DNA of 6,094 nt, from NCBI GenBank assembly GCA_001830475.1, contig MIAC01000230.1, forward strand, positions 1-6,094, read 5' to 3'. The notes under the pieces are model-generated. The model did not search any database and was not told the origin of the DNA. It was given only the letters and a program-made list of their open reading frames with translations. Source of the DNA: Rhodospirillales bacterium RIFCSPLOWO2_12_FULL_67_15 (lineage in GTDB: Bacteria; Pseudomonadota; Alphaproteobacteria; Rhodospirillales; 2-12-FULL-67-15). Shown piece after piece: positions 1 through 5,940 of the stretch. Position numbers and translations under genes: made by a program. How positions within the stretch are numbered: the stretch's first letter is position 1; the number at the start of each line of letters is the position of its first letter.

Positions 1-1
1 C

Positions 2-457
2 GTCCATGCCGGGGTTCTGCCGGACGGCAAGGCCGAGGTCATACGGCGACTGCAAGCCGATGGCCGGGTCGCCATGGTCGGCGACGGCATCAATGACGCC
101 CCGGCGCTGATGCAGGCCGATGTCGGCATCGCCATGGGCGGCGGCACCGACATCGCCATCGAGTCGGCTGACATCATCGTGCTCTCGAACCGTCTCGACG
201 CGCTTCCTGTCGCACGCGAGATCAGCCGGCGCAGCTACGCCAAGATGCTGCAGAATGTGATTCTCGCCTTCCTGTTCAATGGAATTGGCATTCCGGCCGC
301 GGCGCCCGGCCTCGTCTATCCGGTTTGGGCGATGGCGGCGATGGCGGTAAGCGTAACCGCCATATTCGTCAACTCGCTCTGGGGCCGGCCCCGGCTTTTT
401 GTCGATGCTGTTCTCAGCGTCGGCAAGCCGATCTCGTCGGTACCGGCCGTAGGGTGA
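2..457 (+). CDS. Heavy-metal (P1B-type) P-type ATPase, C-terminal fragment
   Basis: The gene enters from the left edge; 151 residues and the TGA stop are visible. It is the end of an inner-membrane ATP-driven metal cation pump. The fragment starts in the P domain: [13 protein letters not shown] holds the conserved lysine, and [12 protein letters not shown] (from base 74) is the hinge motif whose aspartates coordinate Mg. [19 protein letters not shown] follows, typical of the P1B branch. Two hydrophobic helices close the protein: [17 protein letters not shown] and [18 protein letters not shown], matching the last two membrane segments of P1B pumps. The residues that would best identify the metal (CPC/SPC in the sixth helix, N-terminal metal domains) lie outside the window, and the last helix shows M-x-x-S rather than the usual CopA MxxSS. 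Copper is possible but unproven. The gene appears intact at this end and is probably not cotranscribed with metY, 242 bases downstream. Confidence 0.93.
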   Translation, partial: VHAGVLPDGKAEVIRRLQADGRVAMVGDGINDAPALMQADVGIAMGGGTDIAIESADIIVLSNRLDALPVAREISRRSYAKMLQNVILAFLFNGIGIPAAAPGLVYPVWAMAAMAVSVTAIFVNSLWGRPRLFVDAVLSVGKPISSVPAVG

Positions 458-491
458 CCGTGGCTTGGCGCGGAGGGGTTTCACGGCCAAG
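458..491 (+). terminator. Weak inverted repeats after the ATPase stop
   Basis: Directly after the ATPase stop codon, CCGTG (458-462) can pair with CACGG (482-486), and CTTGGC (464-469) can pair with GCCAAG (486-491). The two pairings share base 486. No run of T follows, so this is at best a weak or Rho-assisted 3' end. The position suits a transcript end, but the structure alone does not prove one. Confidence 0.22.
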
Positions 492-511
492 TTCGGGTTA
501 TCAATGGCGGG

Positions 512-551
512 TTGTCCTAAGTTGACAGCCCGCTTGTCCTAATTCGGACAG
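512..551. promoter_or_regulatory. Twin dyad repeats, candidate operator for metY
   Basis: Two near-identical elements are visible: TTGTCCTAAGTTGACAG (512-528) and TTGTCCTAATTCGGACAG (534-551). Each is itself a dyad: TGTC-N7-GACA in the first and TGTCC-N6-GGACA in the second. Their starts are 22 bp apart, about two helical turns, so two protein dimers would sit on one face of the DNA. They lie just upstream of the candidate metY promoter at 571-600, centred near -87 and -64 from its expected start, a position that suits an activator. I do not recognise the regulator. I see no other copy in this window. A relic of a transposon end with repeated transposase sites is the main alternative. Confidence 0.5.
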
Positions 552-570
552 TCTCGGGTGGGATCGGCCC

Positions 571-600
571 TTGCGCGACCGGGCACGCCGGGCCTAGAGT
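571..600 (+). promoter_or_regulatory. Candidate sigma-70-type promoter of metY
   Basis: TTGCGC (571-576) and TAGAGT (595-600) are 18 bases apart, which suits a housekeeping promoter of an alphaproteobacterium, where TTG is the best-conserved part of the -35 box. The rpmE promoter in this window has the same -35 hexamer. Transcription would start near 607 and leave a leader of about 93 bases before the ATG at 700. The same TTGC could instead be the -12 part of a poor sigma-54 element (GG at 561-562, GC at 573-574). The match is modest and the call is inference. Confidence 0.35.
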
Positions 601-654
601 TTGCCATTGCTTGGGTTGAGGCGAGTTCGACAGGGGCGAGGCTTTACCAACAAA

Positions 655-688
655 AGGGCCGCCGGGGTCAAGGCGGCCCTAGTTATTT
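655..688 (+). terminator. Hairpin in metY leader, possible attenuator
   Basis: AGGGCCGCC (655-663) and GGCGGCCCT (672-680) form a perfect 9-bp stem around the 8-base loop GGGGTCAA, followed by the T-rich AGTTATTT (681-688). The hairpin ends only 19 bases before the metY ATG. It resembles an intrinsic terminator with a poor U tract. Placed in a leader rather than after a gene, it suggests premature termination or masking of translation as a control step. The leader does not match the SAM-II riboswitch pattern as I remember it. Confidence 0.5.
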
Positions 689-699
689 CCCAGGGCGTC

Positions 700-2013
700 A
701 TGGCCGATCCGAAAGGTTTTCGCTTCGACACGCTCGGCCTGCACGCCGGCCAACGCCCCGACCCCCTGACCGGCGCCCGCGCCGTTCCCATCTACCAGAC
801 CACCTCCTACGTCTTCGAAAGCGTGGACCAGGCGGCCGAGCTGTTCAACCTGGAGCGGCCCGGCCACATCTACAGCCGCATCTCCAATCCCACCGTCGCG
901 GTGCTCGAAGAGCGCCTCGCCGCGCTCGAAGGCGGCGTCGGCGCGGTCTGCACCGCGAGCGGCCAGGCGGCGCTCCACCTCGCGGTCGCGACATTGATGG
1001 GCGCGGGCGGGCACATCGTCTCGTCCGGCGCGGTCTACGGCGGAACCCACAACCTATTCAACTACACGCTGCCGCGCTTCGGCATCACGGCGACGTTCGT
1101 GGATCCGCGCCGGCCCGAATCCTTCCGCGCCGCGATCCGCCCCGAGACCCGGCTGGTGTTCGCCGAGGTCCTCGGCAACCCCGGCCTCGAGGTTCTCGAC
1201 ATTCCCGCCGTCGCCAAGGTCGCGCACGATCGCCATCTGCCGTTGATGGTGGACGCGACCTTCGCCACGCCCTATCTCTGCCGGCCCTTCGCGTACGGCG
1301 CCGACATCGCGCTTCATTCGGCGACCAAGTTCCTGGGCGGACACGGGGTGGCCATCGGCGGCGCGCTGGTGGATGGCGGGACGTTCGATTGGACCCAGGC
1401 CAAGGACGCGAACGGGAAATCCCTGTTCCCGACGCTGACCGAGCCCTATCCCGGCTATCACGGCCTCGTCTTCGCCGACGAATACGGCCCGTCGGCTTTC
1501 GTCGCCCGGGCCCGCGCCGAGGGCTTGCGCGACTTCGGCGCGTGCATGAGCCCGGCCAACGCCTTCTACATTCTCCAGGGCGTCGAGACGCTCGCGGTGC
1601 GCATGGCCCGCCACGTCGCCAACGCCGAGGCCGTCGCCCGATTCCTCGCCGGTCATCCCGCGGTCACGTGGGTCAACCATCCGTCGCTGCCGTCGCATCC
1701 CGACCACGCGCTCGCCAAGCGGCTATGGCCGCGCGGGGCCGGCGCGATCCTGTGCTTCGGCATCAAGGGCGGACGCGCGGCGGGGGGCCGCTTCATCGAG
1801 CGGCTCAGGGTCTTTTCCCATCTCGCCAATGTCGGCGACGCCAAGTCGCTGGTGATCCACCCCGCCAGCACCACCCATCAACAGATGGACGCCGGGGCGT
1901 TGCAGGCGGCCGGCGTCGGCGAGGACCTGGTGCGCCTTTCGATCGGCCTCGAGGACCCGGCCGATCTCATCGAGGATCTCGGCCAGGCCCTGAAGGCGTC
2001 GCAGAAGACCTAG
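700..2013 (+). CDS. metY: O-acetylhomoserine sulfhydrylase (aminocarboxypropyltransferase)
   Basis: This 437-residue cytoplasmic PLP enzyme belongs to the Cys/Met metabolism (cystathionine gamma-synthase) family. It would condense O-acetylhomoserine with sulfide to give homocysteine, the direct-sulfhydrylation route to methionine. The length and a near-continuous match to the MetY signature support this: LHAGQRPDPLTGARAVPIYQ near the start, YSR (Y58, R60; phosphate contacts from the partner subunit), SGQ at 87-89, Y113 stacking on the cofactor, D185, and SATKF with K210 as the Schiff-base lysine. The C-terminal FSHLANVGDAKSL and HPASTTH, with R412 for the substrate carboxylate, are typical of MetY rather than MetZ or MetB. 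Residue 186 is Ala where many homologues have Asn. The ATG at 700 is chosen because conserved sequence begins at FRFDTLGLHAGQ; AGGG at 692-695 is a close, modest ribosome site. The frame stays open upstream to 601, but that part overlaps the leader hairpin. The next gene starts 3 bases after the stop. Confidence 0.95.
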   Translation: MADPKGFRFDTLGLHAGQRPDPLTGARAVPIYQTTSYVFESVDQAAELFNLERPGHIYSRISNPTVAVLEERLAALEGGVGAVCTASGQAALHLAVATLMGAGGHIVSSGAVYGGTHNLFNYTLPRFGITATFVDPRRPESFRAAIRPETRLVFAEVLGNPGLEVLDIPAVAKVAHDRHLPLMVDATFATPYLCRPFAYGADIALHSATKFLGGHGVAIGGALVDGGTFDWTQAKDANGKSLFPTLTEPYPGYHGLVFADEYGPSAFVARARAEGLRDFGACMSPANAFYILQGVETLAVRMARHVANAEAVARFLAGHPAVTWVNHPSLPSHPDHALAKRLWPRGAGAILCFGIKGGRAAGGRFIERLRVFSHLANVGDAKSLVIHPASTTHQQMDAGALQAAGVGEDLVRLSIGLEDPADLIEDLGQALKASQKT

Positions 2014-2016
2014 CGC

Positions 2017-2805
2017 ATGGAATTCGACCTCGACGGAAGCCGCGTCTTCGCCGCCACCGGCGGCCGGCCGTTCACACTCGGCGCGAGAGCCATCGTCTTT
2101 CTCCACGGCGCCGGCATGGATCACACCGTCTGGAGCTTCCAGGCCCGCCATTTCGCCTCGCGCGGCGTGGCCGTGCTCGCGCCCGACTTTCCCGGCCACG
2201 GCCGCAGCGCGGGCCCGCCCTTGCCGACCGTCGCGGCGCTGGCGGACTGGACGATCCGGGCGCTCGATGCGCTTCAGATCGCTACCGCCGTCTTCGCCGG
2301 GCACAGCATGGGTGCGCGGGTGGCCCTCGAGGTCGCCGCTCGCCTCGGTGGCCGGGCTGGGGGACTGGCGCTTATCGGCATTGCCGAGCGCATGGCGGTC
2401 AATCCCGAGTTGCGCCGGGCGGCGGAAGCGGGCGAGGATCGCGCCGTGGACATGATTCTGGAATGGGGTTTCGGCGAACGCGGCGCGGTCGGCGGCAACC
2501 TCGCGCCGGGGCTCTGGCTCAAGGGGCACGCGCGGAGGCTGCTTGAGCGCTCGCTCGGGTCCGCGCTGGGGACGGACCTCGCGGCGTGCGACGAGGAGCG
2601 GGGCGCGGCCGATGCGGCGGCGCGGGTGAGGTGTCCCGCCGTCGTGGTCTGGGGAGCGGGCGACCGCATGACCCCGGGGGCCTCGGCTACGAGGCTCGCG
2701 GAGCGGATCGCGGGCGCGCTCGCGGTCGAAATTCCCCGGTGCGGTCACATGAGCATGGTCGAGGAACCGGCGGCGGTGACGGCCGCCATCGCGAGGATCG
2801 TATGA
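2017..2805 (+). CDS. Alpha/beta-hydrolase fold protein
   Basis: This 262-residue serine hydrolase has a complete catalytic set. FLHGAG (H30-G33) forms the oxyanion-hole strand turn, GHSMG (95-99) carries nucleophile S97, GAGD supplies D216, and [10 protein letters not shown] supplies H244. DFPGHGRS (57-64) is also typical of the family. The lid (about 125-200) is Ala/Gly/Arg-rich and does not reveal the substrate; esterase, enol-lactonase or haloperoxidase-like hydrolase are all possible. It has no signal peptide, so it should be cytoplasmic. It is not MetX (homoserine acetyltransferase), although that enzyme shares the fold: MetX is about 100 residues longer and has a GGSMGG-type elbow. The start lies 3 bases after the metY stop and the end overlaps the thioesterase, so the three genes are probably translated from one mRNA. 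The Shine-Dalgarno is weak, which suggests translational coupling to metY. Confidence 0.9.
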   Translation: MEFDLDGSRVFAATGGRPFTLGARAIVFLHGAGMDHTVWSFQARHFASRGVAVLAPDFPGHGRSAGPPLPTVAALADWTIRALDALQIATAVFAGHSMGARVALEVAARLGGRAGGLALIGIAERMAVNPELRRAAEAGEDRAVDMILEWGFGERGAVGGNLAPGLWLKGHARRLLERSLGSALGTDLAACDEERGAADAAARVRCPAVVVWGAGDRMTPGASATRLAERIAGALAVEIPRCGHMSMVEEPAAVTAAIARIV

Positions 2806-3287
2806 AGGCGAAGCGGAAAAGCAGGATGGTGGCGAAAACGAGGCAAGCCGGAAGTCCGGCACCGGAAACCCGCGCGCGGTATCTCCATTTTATGCCGCTG
2901 CAAACGCGCTGGGCCGACAACGACATCTACGGCCACGTCAACAACGTAACCTACTACGCCTACTTCGATACGGTCATCAATTGCTACCTGATCGAGCACG
3001 GCGGGCTCGACATCTCGGGCGGCGACGTGGTCGGCTTCGCGGTCGAAACCGCGTGCCGTTTCCTCAAGCCGCTCGCCTATCCGGACGCGCTCGAGGCCGG
3101 GCTCAGGGTCGGGCACCTCGGCAGCTCGAGCGTGCGCTACGAAGTCGGCATCTTCCGCACGGACGAGAACGAAGCCGCCGCCGCGGGCCATTTCGTCCAC
3201 GTGTTCGTGGACCGCAAAACAGGGCGTCCGACGCCGCTGCCCCCGCGCATCCGCCGGGCGTTGGAACGAATCCGGGCGCGGACCTAA
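2802..3287 (+). CDS. Acyl-CoA thioesterase, 4HBT hotdog family
   Basis: This 161-residue protein is a single hotdog domain of the 4-hydroxybenzoyl-CoA thioesterase/YbgC-like group, which hydrolyses acyl-CoA thioesters in the cytoplasm. The signature is [23 protein letters not shown] (split here as residues 35-50 and 51-57). D41, two residues before Y-G, aligns with the catalytic aspartate of the Pseudomonas 4HBT enzyme, and GHVNN begins the long central helix. The middle strands ([33 protein letters not shown]) match the fold. A basic, probably disordered N-terminal tail of about 25 residues precedes the domain. The start at 2802 is chosen because its ATG overlaps the hydrolase TGA as ATGA, with GAGGA at 2793-2797; an in-frame ATG at 2826 is an alternative. 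The acyl substrate cannot be told from sequence. The TAA stop overlaps the stop of the convergent cyclase gene. Confidence 0.92.
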   Translation: MKAKRKSRMVAKTRQAGSPAPETRARYLHFMPLQTRWADNDIYGHVNNVTYYAYFDTVINCYLIEHGGLDISGGDVVGFAVETACRFLKPLAYPDALEAGLRVGHLGSSSVRYEVGIFRTDENEAAAAGHFVHVFVDRKTGRPTPLPPRIRRALERIRART

Positions 3288-5257
3288 GGACGGGGTGCGG
3301 CCGGTGCCGGCCGGGGCGCCTGGGCCGGTCGCGCGGGCGCGGCGGCGGGACGCGCCGGGGCGGCGGCGGGACGCGGCGCGGGCGCCGGCGCCGCGGCGGC
3401 GGTACGCTCCGCTTGTTGGCGGGCGGTCACATCCTCGTCCCACACGACCTCGAAGAGGTTGATGTCGCCGTCGAAGCCCTTCATGGCGTAGCCGCCGCGA
3501 TTGACGAATTTGTAATTCTTGCCGGCGCACACGATCCGCACCGAATCGGGCACGAAGATTTCGTTCGCCTTGGCCTTGTCGGTGATGCGCGCGGAAAGTT
3601 GCACGGTCGAGCCGAACAGGTCGCCGTCTTCGGCGATGGGCTCGCCGGTATTCAGGCCGATCTTCAGCTGGAGCGGCAGATCGGGGTAATCGCGGCAGTG
3701 GGCGGCGGTGTCCTTCTGGATCTGGATCGCCGCATCCACCGCGCCGGAAGTCTGGGCGAAGGACGCCATGATGCCGTCGCCGGTATGCTTGATCTCGCGG
3801 CCGTTGAAGCGCGTCAGCGCCTGGCGGACGATGCGATTGTGGGCGCGGACCACCTGCTGCGCCACCTGCTGGCCGCGGGTCTGGGTGAGCGCGGTCGAGC
3901 CGACCATATCGGTGAACATGACGGTGATGACCTGAGACTGCTCCTCCTTCGGCTTCGGCTTCGACCAGTCGGCGATGGCGGCGGTGAGGTGCTTCAAGCC
4001 CTCGTTTTCGTCGGAGAAATAGGTGTTCATGGCGTTGCGGCCGGCCTGGAACATCTGCATGTAGCGCGCGTCCTGGAGGAGATAGCTCTCGTAGTTTCCG
4101 GCGAAGCCGAGCGCGTGATCGGGCTTGAAGCCGAGCGCCTGGACGCCGTCGGAGAGAATGCGCGTGCGCGTCGCGGCGTCGAGATCGCTCTTCTGGGAAA
4201 GGATTTCGCACGCGCCGGCGAGAAACAGATTGAGTCCGAACTTGGTGTAGCTGTCGAGCTTCTTGTGGGTGGTGGAGACCTGTTCCAGCGTGCGCCCCAA
4301 GAAGCGGAGCATGTAGGTTTTTTGCTTTTCCGCATGCGGGTCGAGCGGCGCGCCGGTCGGAGCCGCCGCCGGGGCGGGCGCCTCCGCCGTCTCCGGCGCG
4401 GCTTGCGCGGGCGCGGCTTCGGCCTCGGCCATCGGCGAAACCTGTTCTTCCTTCGCTGCGCTTTCCTGGAGAATTTCGGCCGCCGCCTCGCGCAGCTGCC
4501 GGGCGAGATCGTCGGGTGTCGGCTCCGGCCCTTCCTGCGGCAGGGCCGCCCCGCTCGGCGCCGGCCGCGCCATCGGTTTCTTCGCCGGGGGCGGCTTCGG
4601 CTTGAACGCGGGCATTTCCATTCTGTGCGCGGGGACGGCGATCCCCTGGCCTCTGAGGAGGATGGACGCCATGAAACCGGCGACGGCCAGAAACGACACG
4701 ACGAAAGCGCCGAAGTAGAAATTCGCGCCCGAATCCCCGACCAGCGAAATTCCAAGGAAGGTCGGACCGGTGATGGAATAGTAGAGGCCGGCGGTCGCCG
4801 CCGTCGCTCCGATAGCGCCGCCGATCAGCACCGCCAGCAACCGCAGCAGAATGCTTGCGAGCGAAGATCGTCCCTTCGCGGCCTTGGGCTTGGCCGCAGG
4901 CGCCGGCCTCGGCGCGCGGCTTCGCGGAGCCTCATCGTACTCCGGTTCGGCGTACGCGGATGCGCGCTGTTGCGCCGGGGACGCCTTCGCCGGGGACGCC
5001 TTGGCCGGAAGCCGTTTGTCGTCCGCGTCCGCGCCGGTCTTGGCGCCCGCGGACTTGTAGATGATGTACTCGGCGCTGGTGCCGCGCGCCTGATCGTAGA
5101 CGTCCTTGACGACCTTGACCGCGCTAATGCCCGAGGTCCTTTCGAGCGACTTGGCCTCCTCGACCGCGGCTTCCTTTTTGGTCACCGGATAGCGGGCGTG
5201 GATGACCCACCGCCCGCCTTGCTGGACCATGATCTCGAGGGTGGTTTGAAGCGCCAT
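3284..5257 (-). CDS. Two-TM class III adenylate/guanylate cyclase
   Basis: This 657-residue membrane protein should make cAMP (or cGMP) from ATP/GTP on the cytoplasmic side. Order: a compact module of about 70 residues ([33 protein letters not shown]) that I cannot name; a Lys/Ala/Pro linker; two hydrophobic helices (about 132-160 and 179-201) with a short periplasmic turn; an acidic Ala/Pro linker with a possible coiled coil (248-270); a helical region (308-430); the cyclase domain (442-606); and an Ala/Pro/Arg tail. Catalytic residues are present: metal aspartates D450 (FTDMVGST) and D494 (HTGDG), purine-recognising K490 and D546, and R557. The transition-state Asn position is Gln (Q553, GSTVQLSAR), a variant I recall in other bacterial cyclases. 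K490/D546 favours ATP. The ATG at 5257 is chosen because homology-like sequence begins there. The frame is open to an ATG at 5416, but that stretch looks non-coding. The ribosome site is weak. Confidence 0.92.
   Translation of the reverse strand: MALQTTLEIMVQQGGRWVIHARYPVTKKEAAVEEAKSLERTSGISAVKVVKDVYDQARGTSAEYIIYKSAGAKTGADADDKRLPAKASPAKASPAQQRASAYAEPEYDEAPRSRAPRPAPAAKPKAAKGRSSLASILLRLLAVLIGGAIGATAATAGLYYSITGPTFLGISLVGDSGANFYFGAFVVSFLAVAGFMASILLRGQGIAVPAHRMEMPAFKPKPPPAKKPMARPAPSGAALPQEGPEPTPDDLARQLREAAAEILQESAAKEEQVSPMAEAEAAPAQAAPETAEAPAPAAAPTGAPLDPHAEKQKTYMLRFLGRTLEQVSTTHKKLDSYTKFGLNLFLAGACEILSQKSDLDAATRTRILSDGVQALGFKPDHALGFAGNYESYLLQDARYMQMFQAGRNAMNTYFSDENEGLKHLTAAIADWSKPKPKEEQSQVITVMFTDMVGSTALTQTRGQQVAQQVVRAHNRIVRQALTRFNGREIKHTGDGIMASFAQTSGAVDAAIQIQKDTAAHCRDYPDLPLQLKIGLNTGEPIAEDGDLFGSTVQLSARITDKAKANEIFVPDSVRIVCAGKNYKFVNRGGYAMKGFDGDINLFEVVWDEDVTARQQAERTAAAAPAPAPRPAAAPARPAAAPARPAQAPRPAPAAPRP
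3299..3312. repeat. Inverted repeat at the convergent gene ends
   Basis: GGCCGGTGCCGGCC is a perfect inverted repeat 12 bases past the thioesterase stop and inside the cyclase's tail codons. As RNA it gives a 5-bp all-GC stem with a GTGC loop. No T tract follows on the + strand, so it is a weak candidate 3' structure for the metY operon transcript; it may equally reflect Ala/Pro codon composition. Confidence 0.3.
3340..3381. repeat. Tandem 21-bp repeat in the cyclase tail
   Basis: Two adjacent 21-base units (3340-3360 and 3361-3381) match at 19 of 21 positions. They encode consecutive Ala/Pro/Arg heptapeptides of the AAAPARP type in the cyclase C-terminal tail. The in-frame unit length means that slippage would change tail length without breaking the gene. 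The tail is low complexity and probably disordered. Confidence 0.7.
4973..5002. repeat. Perfect 15-bp tandem duplication in cyclase linker
   Basis: The unit CGCCGGGGACGCCTT occurs twice back to back (4973-4987 and 4988-5002) without a mismatch. On the - strand it encodes the repeated pentapeptide of the [11 protein letters not shown] linker between the N-terminal module and the first membrane helix of the cyclase. Identity at the DNA level, including wobble bases, points to a recent in-frame duplication. Confidence 0.8.
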
Positions 5258-5561
5258 CGCGTGCTTTGCGGCCGCACTCCCCTTCCGGACGGACAGGATC
5301 GCCCCTCCGGAGATTCCCGGCACACGACGGCCAGGGGCGGCCGGAATTCTCTCCGGGCTTTTCCGCGGGCGTCCGATTTTCGCCCGAAAGCAAGTCTCGG
5401 CGCCTTTTTCTGGCAACCGTGTTCAGAACGATCTTAACAAAGACGCGCCTTGGGGAAAACCCCGTATATCCATAACAAACGGGATTCGTTGGAGTTTTCC
5501 AACGCGGGACGGAAAATATGGTAAACCCTCGGCCCGTACCGCCAAGGGCGGGCGAGGAGCG
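5258..5561. other. Non-coding stretch between cyclase and rpmE
   Basis: I see no convincing gene in these 304 bases. The part at about 5417-5525 is clearly more AT-rich than the rest of the window and should hold the upstream control region of the cyclase and the 3' end of the rpmE transcript. It contains GGGG-AAAA-CCCC (5452-5463), CCCGT/ACGGG (5461-5465 and 5479-5483), and a longer dyad at 5487-5504. Close to the rpmE stop, GCCCG (5532-5536) can pair with CGGGC (5549-5553), and CCGCC/GGCGG (5539-5543/5547-5551) competes with it; neither is followed by a clear U tract on the - strand. I could not find a convincing -35/-10 pair for the cyclase. The cyclase frame remains open to 5416 but looks non-coding beyond 5257. 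Confidence 0.55.
5487..5504. repeat. Perfect 7-bp inverted repeat, operator or terminator
   Basis: CGTTGGA (5487-5493) and TCCAACG (5498-5504) are perfect reverse complements around the 4-base spacer GTTT. The site is 58 bases past the rpmE stop and 230 bases before the cyclase ATG in the direction of - strand transcription. Its spacing fits a protein-binding dyad or a small hairpin ending the rpmE transcript. The following T-rich bases on the - strand (CCCGTTTGTT) make only a poor terminator tract. Confidence 0.4.
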
Positions 5562-5786
5562 TCAGCCTTTGAGGCCGAAGCTCTTGAAACGCTTGTTGAA
5601 TTTCGCGAGCTGGCCGCCGCTGTCCACGAGCCGATGGACGCCGGTCCAGGCGGGGTGGGTTTTCGGATCGATGTCGAGCCTGAGGGAATCTCCGGCTTTC
5701 CCGTAGGTGGATCGAGTCTTGAAGCTCGAGCCATCGGTCATAACGACCGTGATCTCGTGATATTCCGGATGGATGCCCTTTTTCAT
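5562..5786 (-). CDS. rpmE: 50S ribosomal protein L31, zinc-free form
   Basis: This 74-residue protein is L31, a small basic protein of the large ribosomal subunit at the bridge to the 30S subunit. [42 protein letters not shown] and the closing KFNKRF are diagnostic, and the length is normal. It contains no cysteine, so it is the C-minus form that does not bind zinc, which is usual for alphaproteobacteria. This form would not be remodelled by zinc limitation as the E. coli Cys4-type protein is. The ATG at 5786 is supported by GGGAG seven bases upstream and by the universally conserved MKK-IHP start. It appears monocistronic: the next gene in its direction is 304 bases away and unrelated. Confidence 0.98.
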   Translation of the reverse strand: MKKGIHPEYHEITVVMTDGSSFKTRSTYGKAGDSLRLDIDPKTHPAWTGVHRLVDSGGQLAKFNKRFKSFGLKG

Positions 5787-5793
5787 GACATTG

Positions 5794-5798
5794 CTCCC
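5794..5798 (-). promoter_or_regulatory. Shine-Dalgarno of rpmE
   Basis: Read on the - strand, GGGAG lies 7 bases before the rpmE ATG. This is good spacing and fixes the start, in agreement with the conserved L31 N-terminus. Confidence 0.75.
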
Positions 5799-5837
5799 GC
5801 GTGCACAGGCGAATCCCCGCGCGGATGAAACGTTGCG

Positions 5838-5851
5838 GCCCCTATCGGGGC
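5838..5851 (-). promoter_or_regulatory. Hairpin in the rpmE leader
   Basis: GCCCC (5838-5842) and GGGGC (5847-5851) flank TATC and give a compact 5-bp GC stem near the 5' end of the predicted rpmE mRNA, about 50 bases before the start codon. L31 leaders are autoregulatory in several other bacterial groups. Whether this small stem is a protein-binding site is inference; I know of no described alphaproteobacterial version. Confidence 0.3.
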
Positions 5852-5863
5852 GCGCGGGCGGCC

Positions 5864-5892
5864 TATATACAGACGGTTCCGAGCCCGCGCAA
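5864..5892 (-). promoter_or_regulatory. Promoter of rpmE
   Basis: On the - strand, TTGCGC (5892-5887) and TATATA (5869-5864) are separated by exactly 17 bases, a strong housekeeping promoter for this kind of genome. Transcription should start near 5857 and give a leader of about 70 bases. The only other similar -35 I noticed is the one before metY. Confidence 0.7.
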
Positions 5893-5916
5893 GTGGGCGA
5901 GCGAAAGCCCGCGCCC

Positions 5917-5932
5917 GGCGGCGCAGGCCGCC
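5917..5932. repeat. GC-rich inverted repeat between divergent genes
   Basis: GGCGGC (5917-5922) and GCCGCC (5927-5932) form a perfect 6-bp stem with loop GCAG. It lies upstream of the predicted rpmE -35 box and in the region that serves the divergent + strand gene. No T tract follows on either strand. It is the first of several dyads before that gene. Confidence 0.4.
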
Positions 5933-5940
5933 CAAATCAA

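Noticed and set aside
504..542. A 12-codon leader peptide from ATG at 504
   Set aside because: It has no ribosome site and no run of Met or other regulatory codons, and it lies over the dyad repeats upstream of the likely transcription start.
600..660. SAM-II riboswitch before metY
   Set aside because: The expected GATTT-type loop and the GCTAAA-type 3' pseudoknot strand are not visible; only a vague resemblance (CTTTACCAACAAAAGGG) exists.
601..699. N-terminal extension of metY from TTG at 601
   Set aside because: The extension lacks family similarity, would run through the leader hairpin, and has no ribosome site. The conserved MetY sequence begins just after the ATG at 700.
558..2546. A 662-codon open frame overlapping metY and the hydrolase
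   Set aside because: It is Arg/Gly/Pro-rich, has no recognisable motif, and is a GC-rich shadow in the wrong frame of two well-supported genes.
2017..2805. Hydrolase as MetX homoserine O-acetyltransferase beside metY
   Set aside because: It is about 100 residues too short and has a GHSMG elbow rather than the MetX GGSMGG type.
1723..2862. A 379-codon - strand open frame across metY and the hydrolase
   Set aside because: It is antisense to two genes with full catalytic motifs and has no domain of its own.
5258..5416. N-terminal extension of the cyclase from ATG at 5416
   Set aside because: The 53 extra residues look like translated intergenic DNA, while the conserved-looking module begins at the ATG at 5257.
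2981..5437. An 818-codon + strand open frame across the cyclase
   Set aside because: It is antisense to a clear class III cyclase; its composition is that of a complementary-strand shadow.
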